In this document: one piece after another, positions 25,359-37,542 of the stretch | How positions within the stretch are numbered: the stretch's first letter is position 1 | How the letters are laid out: every line of letters starts with the position of its first letter | Assembly (NCBI GenBank): GCA_900239685.1 | Contig: OENT01000386.1 | Location: 60,388 to 124,387 of the forward strand | Reading direction: 5' to 3' | DNA: 64,000 bases | From: Rotaria macrura | Taxonomy: Eukaryota > Rotifera > Eurotatoria > Philodinida > Philodinidae | Notes under the pieces: model-generated | What the model was told of the DNA's origin: nothing | What the model saw: only the letters and a program-made list of their open reading frames with translations | The model's database searches: none | Program-made: the position numbers and the translations under genes

Positions 25359-28300
25359 TTAAACATCGCTATGTTGTTTATGTAACTGAAATTGTGTATA
25401 ATGTTCAATAATTTCATCTTCTTCATCTTGATAAAAATAATTACATTCATTTTCAACCCGGCCAAATTCAATATGTCGTTGTGCATTGATTGTAACACCG
25501 ACTAGATTCCTAGAATAATGATTGTTTTTTTTTTGAAAAATAAAAAAATATTTTTAGTAAAAGAAAACATCAATAGACAAGCATACTCAATCATTTTGAT
25601 ACGAAGAATTTCTCGAAAATCAATTTGTAAGTATTCTGATTCGGCTTTAGCTGTGATGAGAAATTCCGTAAAAGCAATGAAACATGATAGCATAATGCCA
25701 AATAGAAATATATAAAAAAGACCAGTCACACTGGAAAGGCTTAATTCACTGAAACGTTTATCTTTTGTTGTTTGTGAACACTCCGAACGTTCATACCTTT
25801 AGAGTTCGAAACAAAAAAAGTGAAATAATATAATATTACTAATAATAGAAAAAATCTATACATACCACCAACGTTGTTTAAGTTTATCCAGAAAACCTGA
25901 TTCCCTAAGATTTGTTACAATTATATTGATGGCTTCGCTTAGATCCGAACCTAGTCTAGTTGTAATTCCATAACCTTTAGAATCTAGATCTGAACCAACT
26001 TTCATTGTATCACATGGTAATCGTTCATTAACATATTCGTTTTTTGTTGATCTAAATTTTCCATGGACAATCTATTGTCATAGTTCATTCAAATATGTAA
26101 ATGAAACGTACTCGATAAAAAATGCGTATTTTCCTTTTGAACTGCGAACTTTATGAACACCATCATCATTAGTTCCAACTAAAACTTCAGATGAACTTCT
26201 CTGCATTACTGCCCACATATGTTGAAAAATAGATACATTTGATTTTTCGAAAAAAGCTGCTGTTGTACCATTTTTTACTGATCCATATTTAATTTCTTCT
26301 TGTTTAGCTAGATAAATTAAAAATACTCTTATTGAATCAACAAATATTTATTCTATTCAATGAGTTGAAACAAAGAAAATTCTTATGAACCCACGATGGT
26401 CTATTTTGTCTTCAATATCTTTGTTTTACAACAATGTATTGATTTTTACTTACCGAGATCTTCAACACTTTCAATCGGCGTAACTAATTTTTCCACAGTT
26501 AAAAAAGCGACAAGATTTGCAGTATAAGATGAAACGAAAATCAATGAAAAGTACCACCATGATGTTGCAGCAACACGACCCGACAATGATTTCGGTACGA
26601 GATTAATCGATTGTCTCATGAATGAAGCAAATGAAAAAAATAATGCATTTGAAATTCCAAATAGATGTACATCGCTTTTTTCATAATCATCATCGTGTGG
26701 CTTTTTTGTTTTGACACTGTCACGTGTTGTAACAGGATCTGGATGACGTGGTCGATGGTGATGTCGACGTCGAGTTGGTAGTTTCGGTGATGGCGATGAA
26801 AGTGTTAATTCAGACGAATGGGTTGATTCACTTGAATCTCTGTTTTGACGATGCAACTGTACTTCACTTTTACGTCTATCATTGAGACTCTTTGGATATG
26901 AGTATGAGCGATACGATGGCCGTCGAACAACACGACGACGCCAACCGGAATTAACAACGCGTGATGTTAGAAATAAAACAACGCTAACAGCAAAATAGGC
27001 TAATGAGAAACATAACCAAATTTCCATTGAAACAGGATTCATAAATGAAAATACACCTGGCTTTTGTGCATCAGGCTTTCGAATCTAAACAATAACAAGT
27101 GAAAGAAATTTGCAAAAAAATTTTGTTTAATTGAAGATAAAAACTTGAAAGCTCAATATCATTCCCGTTGACACAGGTTATACAAAAATTTACTTTTTCT
27201 GATATCGCAGACAATTCGTCGTTTCGATTCTTTTTTATTTTGATATACCAAAATCTGTAACTAATACTACTGCTATTAATTCAATTCTTAATTTAACTGA
27301 TACTTCATTGATATTTTCTGCATAGGTTCAATTTATTTAGAACAAATCTTAACTAAATAAATACTACACATCTCGATAATTTCAACAATATCAATGCTAA
27401 ATTTCATCAATGATGGTCGCGGTTATGAATGTGCCATACTATAGTGTCAAATATGTAGGACTGAACGATAGTCATCGATATAGGATATTGAAAGAGAAAA
27501 ACTCTATCTAACTATTTATTTCGTTCATCTTGTTTTTGTTGTCTCTTATATCTGAATGTCTCATTCAATATACATATCAGTCTGAATTAATTTAATTGAG
27601 TTGATGACTCGAAACATCATTAATGTGAATCTATAGAATCCTATTCTTCATATTATGAGTAGATATTTTTCTCTGCACCAATGTTAACGGTGGCACAATT
27701 TAGAACATTGCGAATATTCATCAGAAAAGCATAACTTTAGTAGAAATTAAAAATATCGATATCAGGCAAAGGTTGGCAAGTTGCTTAGGAAAATTTCACA
27801 TGAACAATACAGGTTCGATATCGGAGCGTAAATTTTCGAGATGCTTCAATTGTCTATAATGTGTTGGTTTCCATAATTCGATTACTATGAGAATGAAAAA
27901 GTTCACTATAGGAATAAACTTCAAATCTACATCCTTAATTTTCCTTCGCAAATTACGTATAAATTTCATGAAAGAATTGCGAAATTCATAGAAGTGCTTA
28001 TGAATTTCTATCGTATTCTTAGTTTATATTCGTATCGAATATAAGATTCAATCAGAAGTACGAAAGCAAAGAAAACAGTTGATATTAATGTTACATTAAG
28101 TTGTTCAAAAATAGCGCTTATATTATTCGACGACTTTTCACCTTAGTACATAAGTGTCACTGAGCAAGGCAATTATTTAGCGCAAAAGAAAAAATGCAAA
28201 AGTCAAACGGTTGGATCGTATCAAAATGGTCCTGTCTCATAAATACAATTAGAATGTCTATATTATGTTCAAGAGAAACAAAGCAAATTAATATGAAATT

Positions 28301-31300
28301 TAAATAGAAATTGTTGTAATTACATTTTTCATCGTTCCAAACCTTAGACATTTAAGCATAGTCAATTAAACTTTATTCAATTGTTTTTTCTCAAAATTCA
28401 GTTGAAAGTTGACGTTTATTGTTGTGCAAAACTATCATAAAATTTGAATCCCGATAGAAAAATCCATTGTCACGTGACTATTTCAAACTGTGTGGTGACT
28501 ACACTCTTAACTACAGTCAGAACTCTCTAATGTGAGTACCTTTAGGACTGAAAAAAAGTGCTCAGCTTACGAAGTTGCTCATTGTCCGGAGGCTTTTAAA
28601 ATTTCTTTGTTCAAACGATGAAAATTCATTCATATTCACTGCTCGATGACATTAGGTGAACTTTTTCTTGTTTTCAATGATTTTTAATTTCTTAAATAAC
28701 AATTTTTTTCCGACAAAAACTATTCTTTCCTAAAATAATTATGAATTGTGCTTTGAATAGATATCTTCGAATCAAGACAAATATCTGTAAGTTTGGATTC
28801 AATTTCATGTATAGCTCGATGAAGTTGAGGATGTTAACCGAAAGTAAATAAACGTAATCGTTGAACCATATACATTGCCTGACTAATCATTGCCGGAGCT
28901 TCCTCATCATCTTCAAATTCACCTGTTTGATTAAGATCATTAATTAAAGGATGTAACGAAGTGTTCGTGCAATGTGACGAAATGTTTCATTAAAGACTAT
29001 TTTTACTTCCTAAGAATTTTTTTTCTTCATTACAATGCGCAATATGCATAGCACTATTTGTTTCTCGTTCTTCACGTGAGTGGTAGAACATGCGCTACTT
29101 AAATTATGGAGGTGCTCCTAATCGAGAGGCTCATTTCCAGTAAAAAACAGTCGGTCGGACTTTGGACCGTTCAATATACGGAGGCGCTCATAAGTACAGG
29201 TTTTACTGCACTTTGATAAACGTTTGTAATGTGTATGACTCTACTAATGAAGCATGGTCACTAACATTCATCAATAATAGAATTAATCATACCATAATAG
29301 AAATGCCAAGATTCATGAAAGGTTTGCTAAAATCGACAACTTCCATTCGTTTCTGACTGATAGTTAACGGAGCAATAGCCATATCAGCGATTCTAGACAC
29401 TACTTCACCAACCATTCCTTGAGAGAATGAGAGAGAGAGGAAGAAAAAAAGAAAGTTTCAAATGAATAACCTATTAGAAAAATACATTCTTCTACATTTC
29501 TTACCATCCCAAGTGCCTGTTGTAGCATTTTTACTTCCGAAACCTCCATCGTTGACAATACGAAATTTACATGTTATATTTAAAATCGAACAAACTTTTT
29601 CAGCTAAATCCAAACAGAATCCTTCTAATTCATGAAAATCAAAAACTTGACCGCGTAATTTCTTTAGATCGACTTCTTGTTTACTATAAAGTGAATGAAA
29701 TGTTGCTCGTTTTCGTAGCATAAGAAAAGGTTCATCAAATACACTTGTTATATAGTAAATTTTTGATGGCGATGATGACGATGATGATGATCCAAGTTGT
29801 AAGCGCGATGAATCTTTACGTTGATTCGTATTACATGATTGATATTCATCCTGAATACTTGAATATTTTCCAATTAGTTCCATTTGACTTTTGAATGAAT
29901 TTCTATTGGACTTTTTTATTGAATATACATTAACATCAGTAAAATTCGAATTCATCGGTTTATCTATTGTTTCATTTAAACGTAATGTATCACAATGTAT
30001 TATATTTGAATGAAGAATATCTATGACTAGATTTAGGGTGTTGAATAACGAACGAGCATGCAATTGATAAGTTTTCGGTAATAGAGATAGAAAATATGTA
30101 TACGAAAAATATTCTTTGCTTCCATCTATTTTATTATCACATGAATTCAGTTTAATCAGTGCTTCATTTGTTTGATTGGAAGATAGTGATGAATTGATCG
30201 ATAATAATTCAGTAGAATTCATTAGTTTATAATGATCATTCTCGCTGCGAAATGATATTGTCGAGCGATAATACGATTTTTGATGTTTAGATTTTGATGA
30301 AGTAGATGCTTTTTCATTTACATTAGAAGTTTGTGGATTATCAAATATACAATCACGTAATTGATAATCAAAATAAATTAATCGACCTGTAAAATTCATT
30401 GTTTTCATCCATAAACAGGTATCGAAACTCGAGAGTACTACATAATAATAGAGATCACTTGTTAGACCTAGAGAGAAAGAATATAAATTAATATTTTGAT
30501 TATAAATTTTTATTCTAGCCGTAGATATACAGATATATTCGATCTGTATCGGAAATTAAATATTTGTTAAATTTCCAAGTGTTCCATTAGAAATAATACA
30601 AGAAACTAAATCGTAATCGAGCATATATTAATTAGAAATGATTCATTCTCATTCAAACTATGTTCACCTGACATATTGAGAAGCATTCTTTATTTATCAA
30701 TAGTATTGGTATGGAAAAAAAGATTCGCCTCCAATAAACTAATGAGCAATATTGATTTCTAAAATTGAAATAAACAGAGAAATTCTTCCTTCGTGATCGT
30801 ACCGAGTATTTCATTTTTGACGTTGACCGTAACTTGTGTACTAATTATAATTAGCTTCAAACACTAATCAGCTCACTTTTGATAGAACAGAATCAAACGA
30901 CTCTGTATTATGTCGTCTATTTGAATAATACGTTGCATTCAACATGCATACCATTCAGAAAAGGAATCGATTCAGTTAGGGAAATAATGATGCAAGTCGA
31001 TTCCATATGTGATACCATAGACTAGCATGGGAATTCTTAACTTTTCTTTTTTAGATTTTCGGAACATTCTGAGAGACCATTGAGAACAAGTTGAGTTCGA
31101 TACGGAAGTCTTCGATGACTTTCGGAGTAAGCCGAATCTCATTTTGTCCGATGAATTAATCGATCAGTATGCATTAATCTCTGTGCAAATGTTCTGTCCA
31201 ACTATAATATCACATTGATTATCTGTTCCTTCGTAGATCTAAATATTGCTACGAACCGTGTTCAAACATATAGTAATGAGAAGGAAAACAAAGAACGTTA

Positions 31301-32998
31301 ATTTATTCAAATGAAAAGATTCTTGGACTCAATCATAATAGTTTTATCAATTCTCTATCTACAGATATCTCACAAGGACGCTAGAGGCACATTCAATACA
31401 TCTTAAAGAATTGTATATTGACAATGCTTTAGGAATGTGCTCGACTCGGAAGTTCATATGACAAAAAGTCCATTTCCGTTATACTTATTGATATGAATAT
31501 GAATTTATAGAAGGATCGCTTGTGAACACATATTTCGCAAAACAATGAAGTTTTCTAAGATTTCTGTTACTCTCCATGGAACGATGAGTAGTTTTCGTTT
31601 TGGAAGAAAAATTTTCTGTCCAAATTTTTCTTTGTTTATTTTTTCTTCTTCTTATCACTCATTCTAGAAGTCTCGAAGGAACTGTATTGTGTTGCCTAAT
31701 GCGTTTTACTTCGCTTGAAAGAGCATGCAAAGCTCCAAGGCACGTCTTTGGAATTAAGTTTTTCTATTATGATATAAAAACAGCGTTTCTACGAATAGCC
31801 GAACATTGTTTAGGTATCTCTATCGTCATTTTTTCGTCTCTATAGACAAAAGAAAAAATAAAAAGATGACTATTCTGTTAGATACTGAGGTCTAACATGT
31901 ACATCCGAATTACTTATATTTAGTAACAGAAATCACAACGGGTTTCTTTTAACTACATGAGCTATTGTCAATTTCTTATTTAATGAATATCTCCTGAAAA
32001 ACGTCTATTATAAGAATGAAACCTTTAATATTAACTTTACAATAAAATAGAACGGAACATGTTGTGTTCGTAATTGATCAGAAATTAATTTTTCAGGATA
32101 TTCCTAGGATGTATGAATGAGATTTTGTACTTTTAAGGATACTTTGAGAACCGATGTACTTATAATTTCATACAAGAGAATTGATCCGAAGTTAATATTT
32201 ATTTTCTACCATTCGATATTATTCTAAATTAATTTAATAAACAAAGTTTAGCGTTGCATACACACCCATATGTGAAATTTTATTAAACATTTTATCATAA
32301 TCTAAATGTGATTCAAGATCAAGTAAAATATATTTCTGTCGTTGCTCCTTATTGACGGAATGAATTTCAATACCATATAAAAGTGAATAAACATCTTGAG
32401 ACCGTGTAGTTCTTATATTCAATGAAAAATCATTAAAATATTCATCATTATTCATTAATTTAATTAGTTCATATATACGACGTGTTGCTTCATCATTATC
32501 ATATATATATGCTGCATTTTGTATGTGATGATATTTTAAATAACTTATTAATACTTGGAGAATGTCAGGCATAACAGAATATTCATAATTGAATGATCTA
32601 AATATGTGAAAATCAAGGAAAAAAAATTTATGATTTAAGAATACAAACCCTGTTGTCATGCTACCGTATGAACGCATGCTAATGAATGGTATACGGTACG
32701 TTTGACAAAAATCACGAACTATTTGTGTTGAAAATTTAGTTGTACGCCCTAAATATATGTCTGATTGATTGTCGAGTGATTCGAGTTGATCAACAAGATC
32801 AGTTAATGAATGTGATGAATTAATCCATTGTATTTTTAATATTAAGCCATGATGATTACAAAATGTTATGTTTGGTACCATGATATCAAGGAATTCAGCG
32901 GAATAATCATTGTCATCAATAATCGCAATATTAACAGTTGATTGAGAATATGTGAAAATAATCGTTGTACAAATTGATAGAAGGTGGTAAAGAAACAT
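25359..32998 (-). CDS. Ionotropic glutamate receptor subunit (AMPA/kainate-like)
   Basis: Nine exons: 32998-32649, 32597-32266, 30467-29505, 29417-29293, 27084-26454, 26307-26112, 26051-25866, 25796-25587 and 25509-25359. They total 1,048 codons with every junction in frame. The protein has a signal peptide ([20 protein letters not shown]) and an N-terminal domain with a Ser/Asn-rich insert in exon 3. S1 has [20 protein letters not shown], including the agonist-carboxylate arginine. M1, a pore loop and M3 with [13 protein letters not shown] follow. S2 has [13 protein letters not shown], the binding glutamate in IESTKNEY, and [18 protein letters not shown]4 is followed by a short tail. It is a postsynaptic ligand-gated cation channel by family. 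Oddities: Arg747 occupies the Q/R site of the pore, and the M1-pore loop is extended by roughly 80 basic, Ser/Arg/His-rich residues. Introns at 30468-32265 and 27085-29292 are long. Confidence 0.93.
26614..26616 (-). other. Pore Q/R-site codon of the glutamate receptor (AGA, Arg)
   Basis: The codon encodes Arg in [17 protein letters not shown]. The aligned position is Gln in most AMPA/kainate genes and becomes Arg by RNA editing in vertebrate GluA2. Confidence 0.75.
28770..29094 (-). pseudogene. Decayed coding fragment in glutamate-receptor intron 4
   Basis: The minus strand reads as protein-like sequence in pieces: [20 protein letters not shown], then [14 protein letters not shown], then [20 protein letters not shown] and [20 protein letters not shown]. 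The pieces are broken by a stop at 28990-28992, a frameshift near 28950 and a stop at 28834-28836. Amino-acid composition and continuity are far better than chance AT-rich sequence. I do not recognise the parent protein. It does not belong to the glutamate receptor and lies wholly inside its 2.2-kb intron. Confidence 0.5.
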
Positions 32999-33585
32999 TT
33001 CTTTTTTTCGTATAATAATCAAAAATCAAAATGTTAACAAATGGAAGGGATTTTCTTTCTTTTTGCTCTTTCTTTCTTTTCTTAGATCGATAAGAATAAA
33101 TTAGATTAGACTTTCTATTCATCTGTTTCGCACTTGCATTGCATGCCGATCCGCACTGAAGACAGAAAAAAATAGACTAAAGAACGAGACGAATTAATAA
33201 CTAGATAGATGGATGGAATGACGAAATATAATCAGTTTAGTCATGATGAAAAATATAACTAGACTAACATATCATATTTTCATCTTATTTTATACAGTAT
33301 GTACTTATATCTTCGGAGAGATTTTTGCTTACGAAGAATTGTAATACATAAATAAGATGATAATGAAAAATATTATCAAAAAAGAAAATCCTTGTGGATA
33401 GAGTTCAAATATGAATAAATATACCGGAAACAACTTACTACAAATAAGAATTTCCGTTAGATAGACAAGAGAAGATCCACATAGCCAATGTCACATTGCA
33501 TAAATGGAATTAGTAAAGAAAAATAAAAACGAACGTAAAGAAAAAATATTATTTGTACTCAAATGATTGTCTTTCTACTTTTCAC

Positions 33586-34340
33586 ATGTCATTCTTCTTG
33601 TTTAGCAAACGCCTGTAAACAACACGAGAATAATCAGTAACTTTTTGACGAAAATTTATATACTGTAAAGTTATAAAAAAAATGAAGTAATAAATGAAAA
33701 TTGTAATTATATAAAGATGCACTTCTTTACATTAATCTTTTATTTGCTTCAGTGGCGAACGATTTCAAAATCATATAAATTCGACTCAAACATCAAGTTT
33801 AAGTTTTTATTCTGGACGACATTTTGATTTTATGGATCCGAGTCATTCGGTTTTTTCAAGAAGTTGCTATTATCATGACATGCCTACAATTCATCCATGG
33901 TCACGTCGTCCGTGTTCACGTTTTTCGGGTATTCCATTTTCGACATTACGTGCAAAATCTTGCTCACTACGCCTTGACGATTTAGCGAAGCCAAGAATAA
34001 AACGTGAAAAACTTATTCGACAAGGTCATTTTATTGAAAGTATACAAATTGAATACAATCTTTTTTTCTCGAATTTATTCATGTAGAATTTTTTGATAAT
34101 GTAACAAATTATGCCTACAGTGGTGTTACACCGGGAGCATTGAGAGCTCAATCTTCAGAACGTGTCAATGAACTTGCTCAACCGAAGAAATCACCAAAGG
34201 GCTATAAACAATCACATATGCTTCCAAAACCAGTACCTCAACAAGCACTAGTTGTTCAGTCATCAGATCGAATTAATGAATTGGCTAAACCACGTTCTAA
34301 CATCGTTCTCCTGCATACGACATGGAAAAAACAAAAATGA
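33586..34340 (+). CDS. THEG-repeat protein (testis/sperm microtubule-associated type)
   Basis: Two well-supported exons, 33753-34039 and 34087-34340, join in frame. A small first exon, 33586-33614, supplies an ATG and the correct phase but is tentative. The alternative start is the ATG at 33832 with exon 33753 partly untranslated. The product carries repeats of the THEG type: LRLDDLAKPR, SERVNELAQPKK, SDRINELAKPR. THEG proteins in animals are short basic proteins of sperm and cilia, thought to associate with axonemal microtubules; here function is inferred only from the repeats. The gene is divergent from the glutamate receptor, whose start is 587 bp away, and is followed by AATAAA at 34391. 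Confidence 0.65.
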
Positions 34341-34390
34341 TCTGATATACAACTTTCGGTCCGAAGTTGACTCGACAGTTTTTGATTTTC

Positions 34391-34396
34391 AATAAA
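34391..34396 (+). terminator. Candidate poly(A) signal of the THEG-repeat gene
   Basis: AATAAA 50 nt after the stop codon. Confidence 0.5.
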
Positions 34397-37300
34397 ATCA
34401 GATGGGAATAACATAAAGAGTTGTTACGATTTGAGACGCATTCGAAAGAAACTATATGACATTTTCTAGTTTTAAATATAACCGGACAAATCCAATTGAC
34501 GAATAACATCACCAGATAGTGTGTTCTTTCGATAAATACTGATCATTGTTTAAAATTCGAGATCGAAAATCTAACCACCATCTTACAATTACAATTCTAT
34601 GCTATGCCAATAGAAGTATTTGTAATTTTTTTTTGTTCTTTTTGAAACACTATGACTGATCATTAATTCCCTTATCGATCGACACTATTGAATCACATAT
34701 GAAACGATGCAGTAATATAGATGTTTTTAGAATGTGTAGAATGCTACCATTCTATATCGGAATTCCATCGATATGTATTCCCACAACGAAGATTGTCGAA
34801 TAACTGTCGAGCTATTCTGTATACATATTGATGATTTTAATCTTTGCAATAGTTAATGCATTCTATACGAAGTAGAATCATCCGTTTTTTTTTCTACTCG
34901 GCAATATTGTAAATAGAATATGTTATTCTATGAGATAAGAGTGATTGAACTCTGTGCAAGATTTTCTCATTTTCGAGCTCGTTCAGGCTGAAAACGAAAT
35001 GATGAATCAATTAATTGAGCGGATAAATTTTTAAAATCTATAACGGGAACTTTCTTGATTATATGATAAGGTTCAATGTTGGAAAATGATTTGATTATTT
35101 CAAGGAGAAAATCATACGTAAAAAAGAAACAAAAACTTAATTTTCGAAAGCATAGTAACTTTGTTTTTATTTCTAAAGAACCAAAAGTATGATTGTATTA
35201 ATAAAGTTTACACAACACAATAGGAACCCGAAATCTTAATGGTGCACAACAACTGCATTGTGTTTTTCGTTTTTAACGGATATTAAAAATCAACATTATT
35301 CATATTATCTAAGTTGAAAAGAATAATTTCGTGAACGTATCGTTTTTTAATATTTAATAATTAAGTGTGCGTCATTTTCAACCACGTTTTATTCTATTAT
35401 ATAAACGATTGAGATATAAAAACGAAAAAAAAAATGAATGATTTATCTTATTTTACTTTGTTTCAAAAATTGAAAAAGAACTAAATTAACTCTTCGTCAT
35501 TGATTAAGAATATGAGAAGACAAAATTTGATTTCTTCTTCGTTGATGATGACGAACTTTGTTATTTCTTTTTGTGAATGACACAGGAAAATATTTCTATT
35601 CTATGAGAAAAATATTCTTTCTGATCACAAAAATATACATGAACATAGTATTCTTGTTAAATACTATAAAATAGAATGTTTCTTTTCATAGTCATCGCAT
35701 TCGATCATCGATTTTTATTACGTATGCTTTAGTCGTTGTTAAATTTGAACGGAAGACATATATGGTACTCAATGGTTTCATGTTGAAATAACTCCTTCGT
35801 TTGCACATGTCACACTTATGAATTCATTCTACTAGCAATCGTTAAAACCTGTAACCAATGAATAATTCAAAAAAAAAACAGAACAGTGATTTTGATCTTC
35901 AAGTGATTGATCAATTCATATCGGTCGTTATTCAATCATTACCACAATTCTTCGAGCATAAATCTCATCGTCTTCTTTATAGAATTCATTTAGCTTTTGT
36001 TTCCATATATTAGTTCTACGTGATCGCTCGGTGCTCATAATAAAATCGAATGTCACGATTCGTCCATTAATAAATAGAAAGCAAGGAAATTCAAGAAACA
36101 TGAAAGAACAATAGACAAGCACTCCCATATTCTTTAGTGCATTTGATTTATATTTTCATGCATCATTTCATTTTTGTTAAAAACGAAAATCAAACGAATG
36201 CATAATATTTCTCGATGCCATTAGTTTCATCAAATGTTCAATTCACATGTATGCTTGAAATCAAAAATAAAAGTTACATAATGATAAACTTGAAATATCA
36301 CTTACCCATGTACCTTTTTATTTTACTTGTTTCAATATTTGATATTGATTATTTAAAATAAGAAACATAGTTTTATTTTATCGTTAATTCATTTTGAATT
36401 GAAATGACATCAACTGTCATACATATTTACAGATTGAATTTTATAATCAAGGAAAAACGAACGAATCAAACATATCGCAAAGACTGAATCAGATATAAAA
36501 TTCCACTCACTGAAATATTAGTTTTTAAAATCTAGTTATCATGAACATCAAGAACCTCAAAAATTTCATTCTTTTGTCATTTCGGGATATGACTGAAGTA
36601 TATAAGTTATGCTATCGCATCACGTTCGTTGCTTTTGTTTTTGTATTTAGGAATTAAAAAAAAGGGAAAGTTTCAAACGTCTAAAAACAGAATGTATTTA
36701 TTTTCTTCATATTCAAGGCAAGATGGTTTTTTGTTGATAATTGAGTTTTGGATGTATGATGTCAATATTGCTGACGATAGGCTTCTGTTATATATGCATA
36801 TATATATATGTGAATGTAAGCTTTGATTTATATTTAAATGAGATTTTATTTCGCTGTTTATTTGCTCATGTGTAAATCGATCGTCATACAAAGATTTGAT
36901 TGATTAATAATGTCGAACGATATTCAAAATTTGCATTGACTGATGATGAACTTTATGACACTGTATGATATCGATATAATAGGAAAAAACGACACTTCTT
37001 CACTAATAATATATATAATAAGCGGGAAGTATGAAAGACGTGGTATTAAGAAGTGACCTATTTCTTCATTTTTTTCCTTTTCTTTTCCTTCTGTCTATTA
37101 TTGAAGATTGTCTCTTTCTGTAACGGATTCATTGTGCTGCCATACAGTTTTTTTTCCTATTGCTGCACTCATTTGTTTTCATATGCATGTATATATATAT
37201 ATATATTTTATATGTATATATGTGCGTGTGTGACCGATGAAGTTGGTATGGTGAGTGAAGAAAAAAATCGTCACTGACTGGCAGCAGTACTGCTCGATTC

Positions 37301-37540
37301 CATTCATCCAATCAGTCGATGTTCACTTCTGTTTTGCTTTATTGGTTCTCTCCTCGTGATCGATTTAATTTATAGTAAATCTATTAGAAATAGATTATAT
37401 TAGTTATTGACAGAATTGCGTGTCGGTGGTACGCCTACAGTTCTTTTACACGAGAGAAAGAGAGAGATATAAGAAAGAAAATCAAAATAATTCAATCATT
37501 AAACATATTGAATATCATAGTTTGTTATTCTTTTGATTTA
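34397..37540. other. Long AT-rich intergenic region, no supported gene
   Basis: I find no homology-bearing reading frame. A minus-strand ATG ORF of 65 codons (36128-35928; contains INGRIVTFDFIMSTERSRR) is the only one with a balanced composition, but it is not recognised and has no supporting splice context. AT dinucleotide tracts occur near 36793-36809 and 37190-37206. Confidence 0.4.
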
Positions 37541-37542
37541 AG
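37541..37542 (+). promoter_or_regulatory. Splice acceptor abutting the SLC7 start codon
   Basis: The sequence ttattcttttgatttaag runs directly into the ATG at 37543. It is a candidate trans-splice acceptor or 5'UTR intron end. Confidence 0.5.

Noticed and set aside
35928-36128. 66-aa hydrophobic then charged minus ORF
   Set aside because: Not recognised, no splice or regulatory support; ORFs of this length are expected by chance in DNA of this composition.
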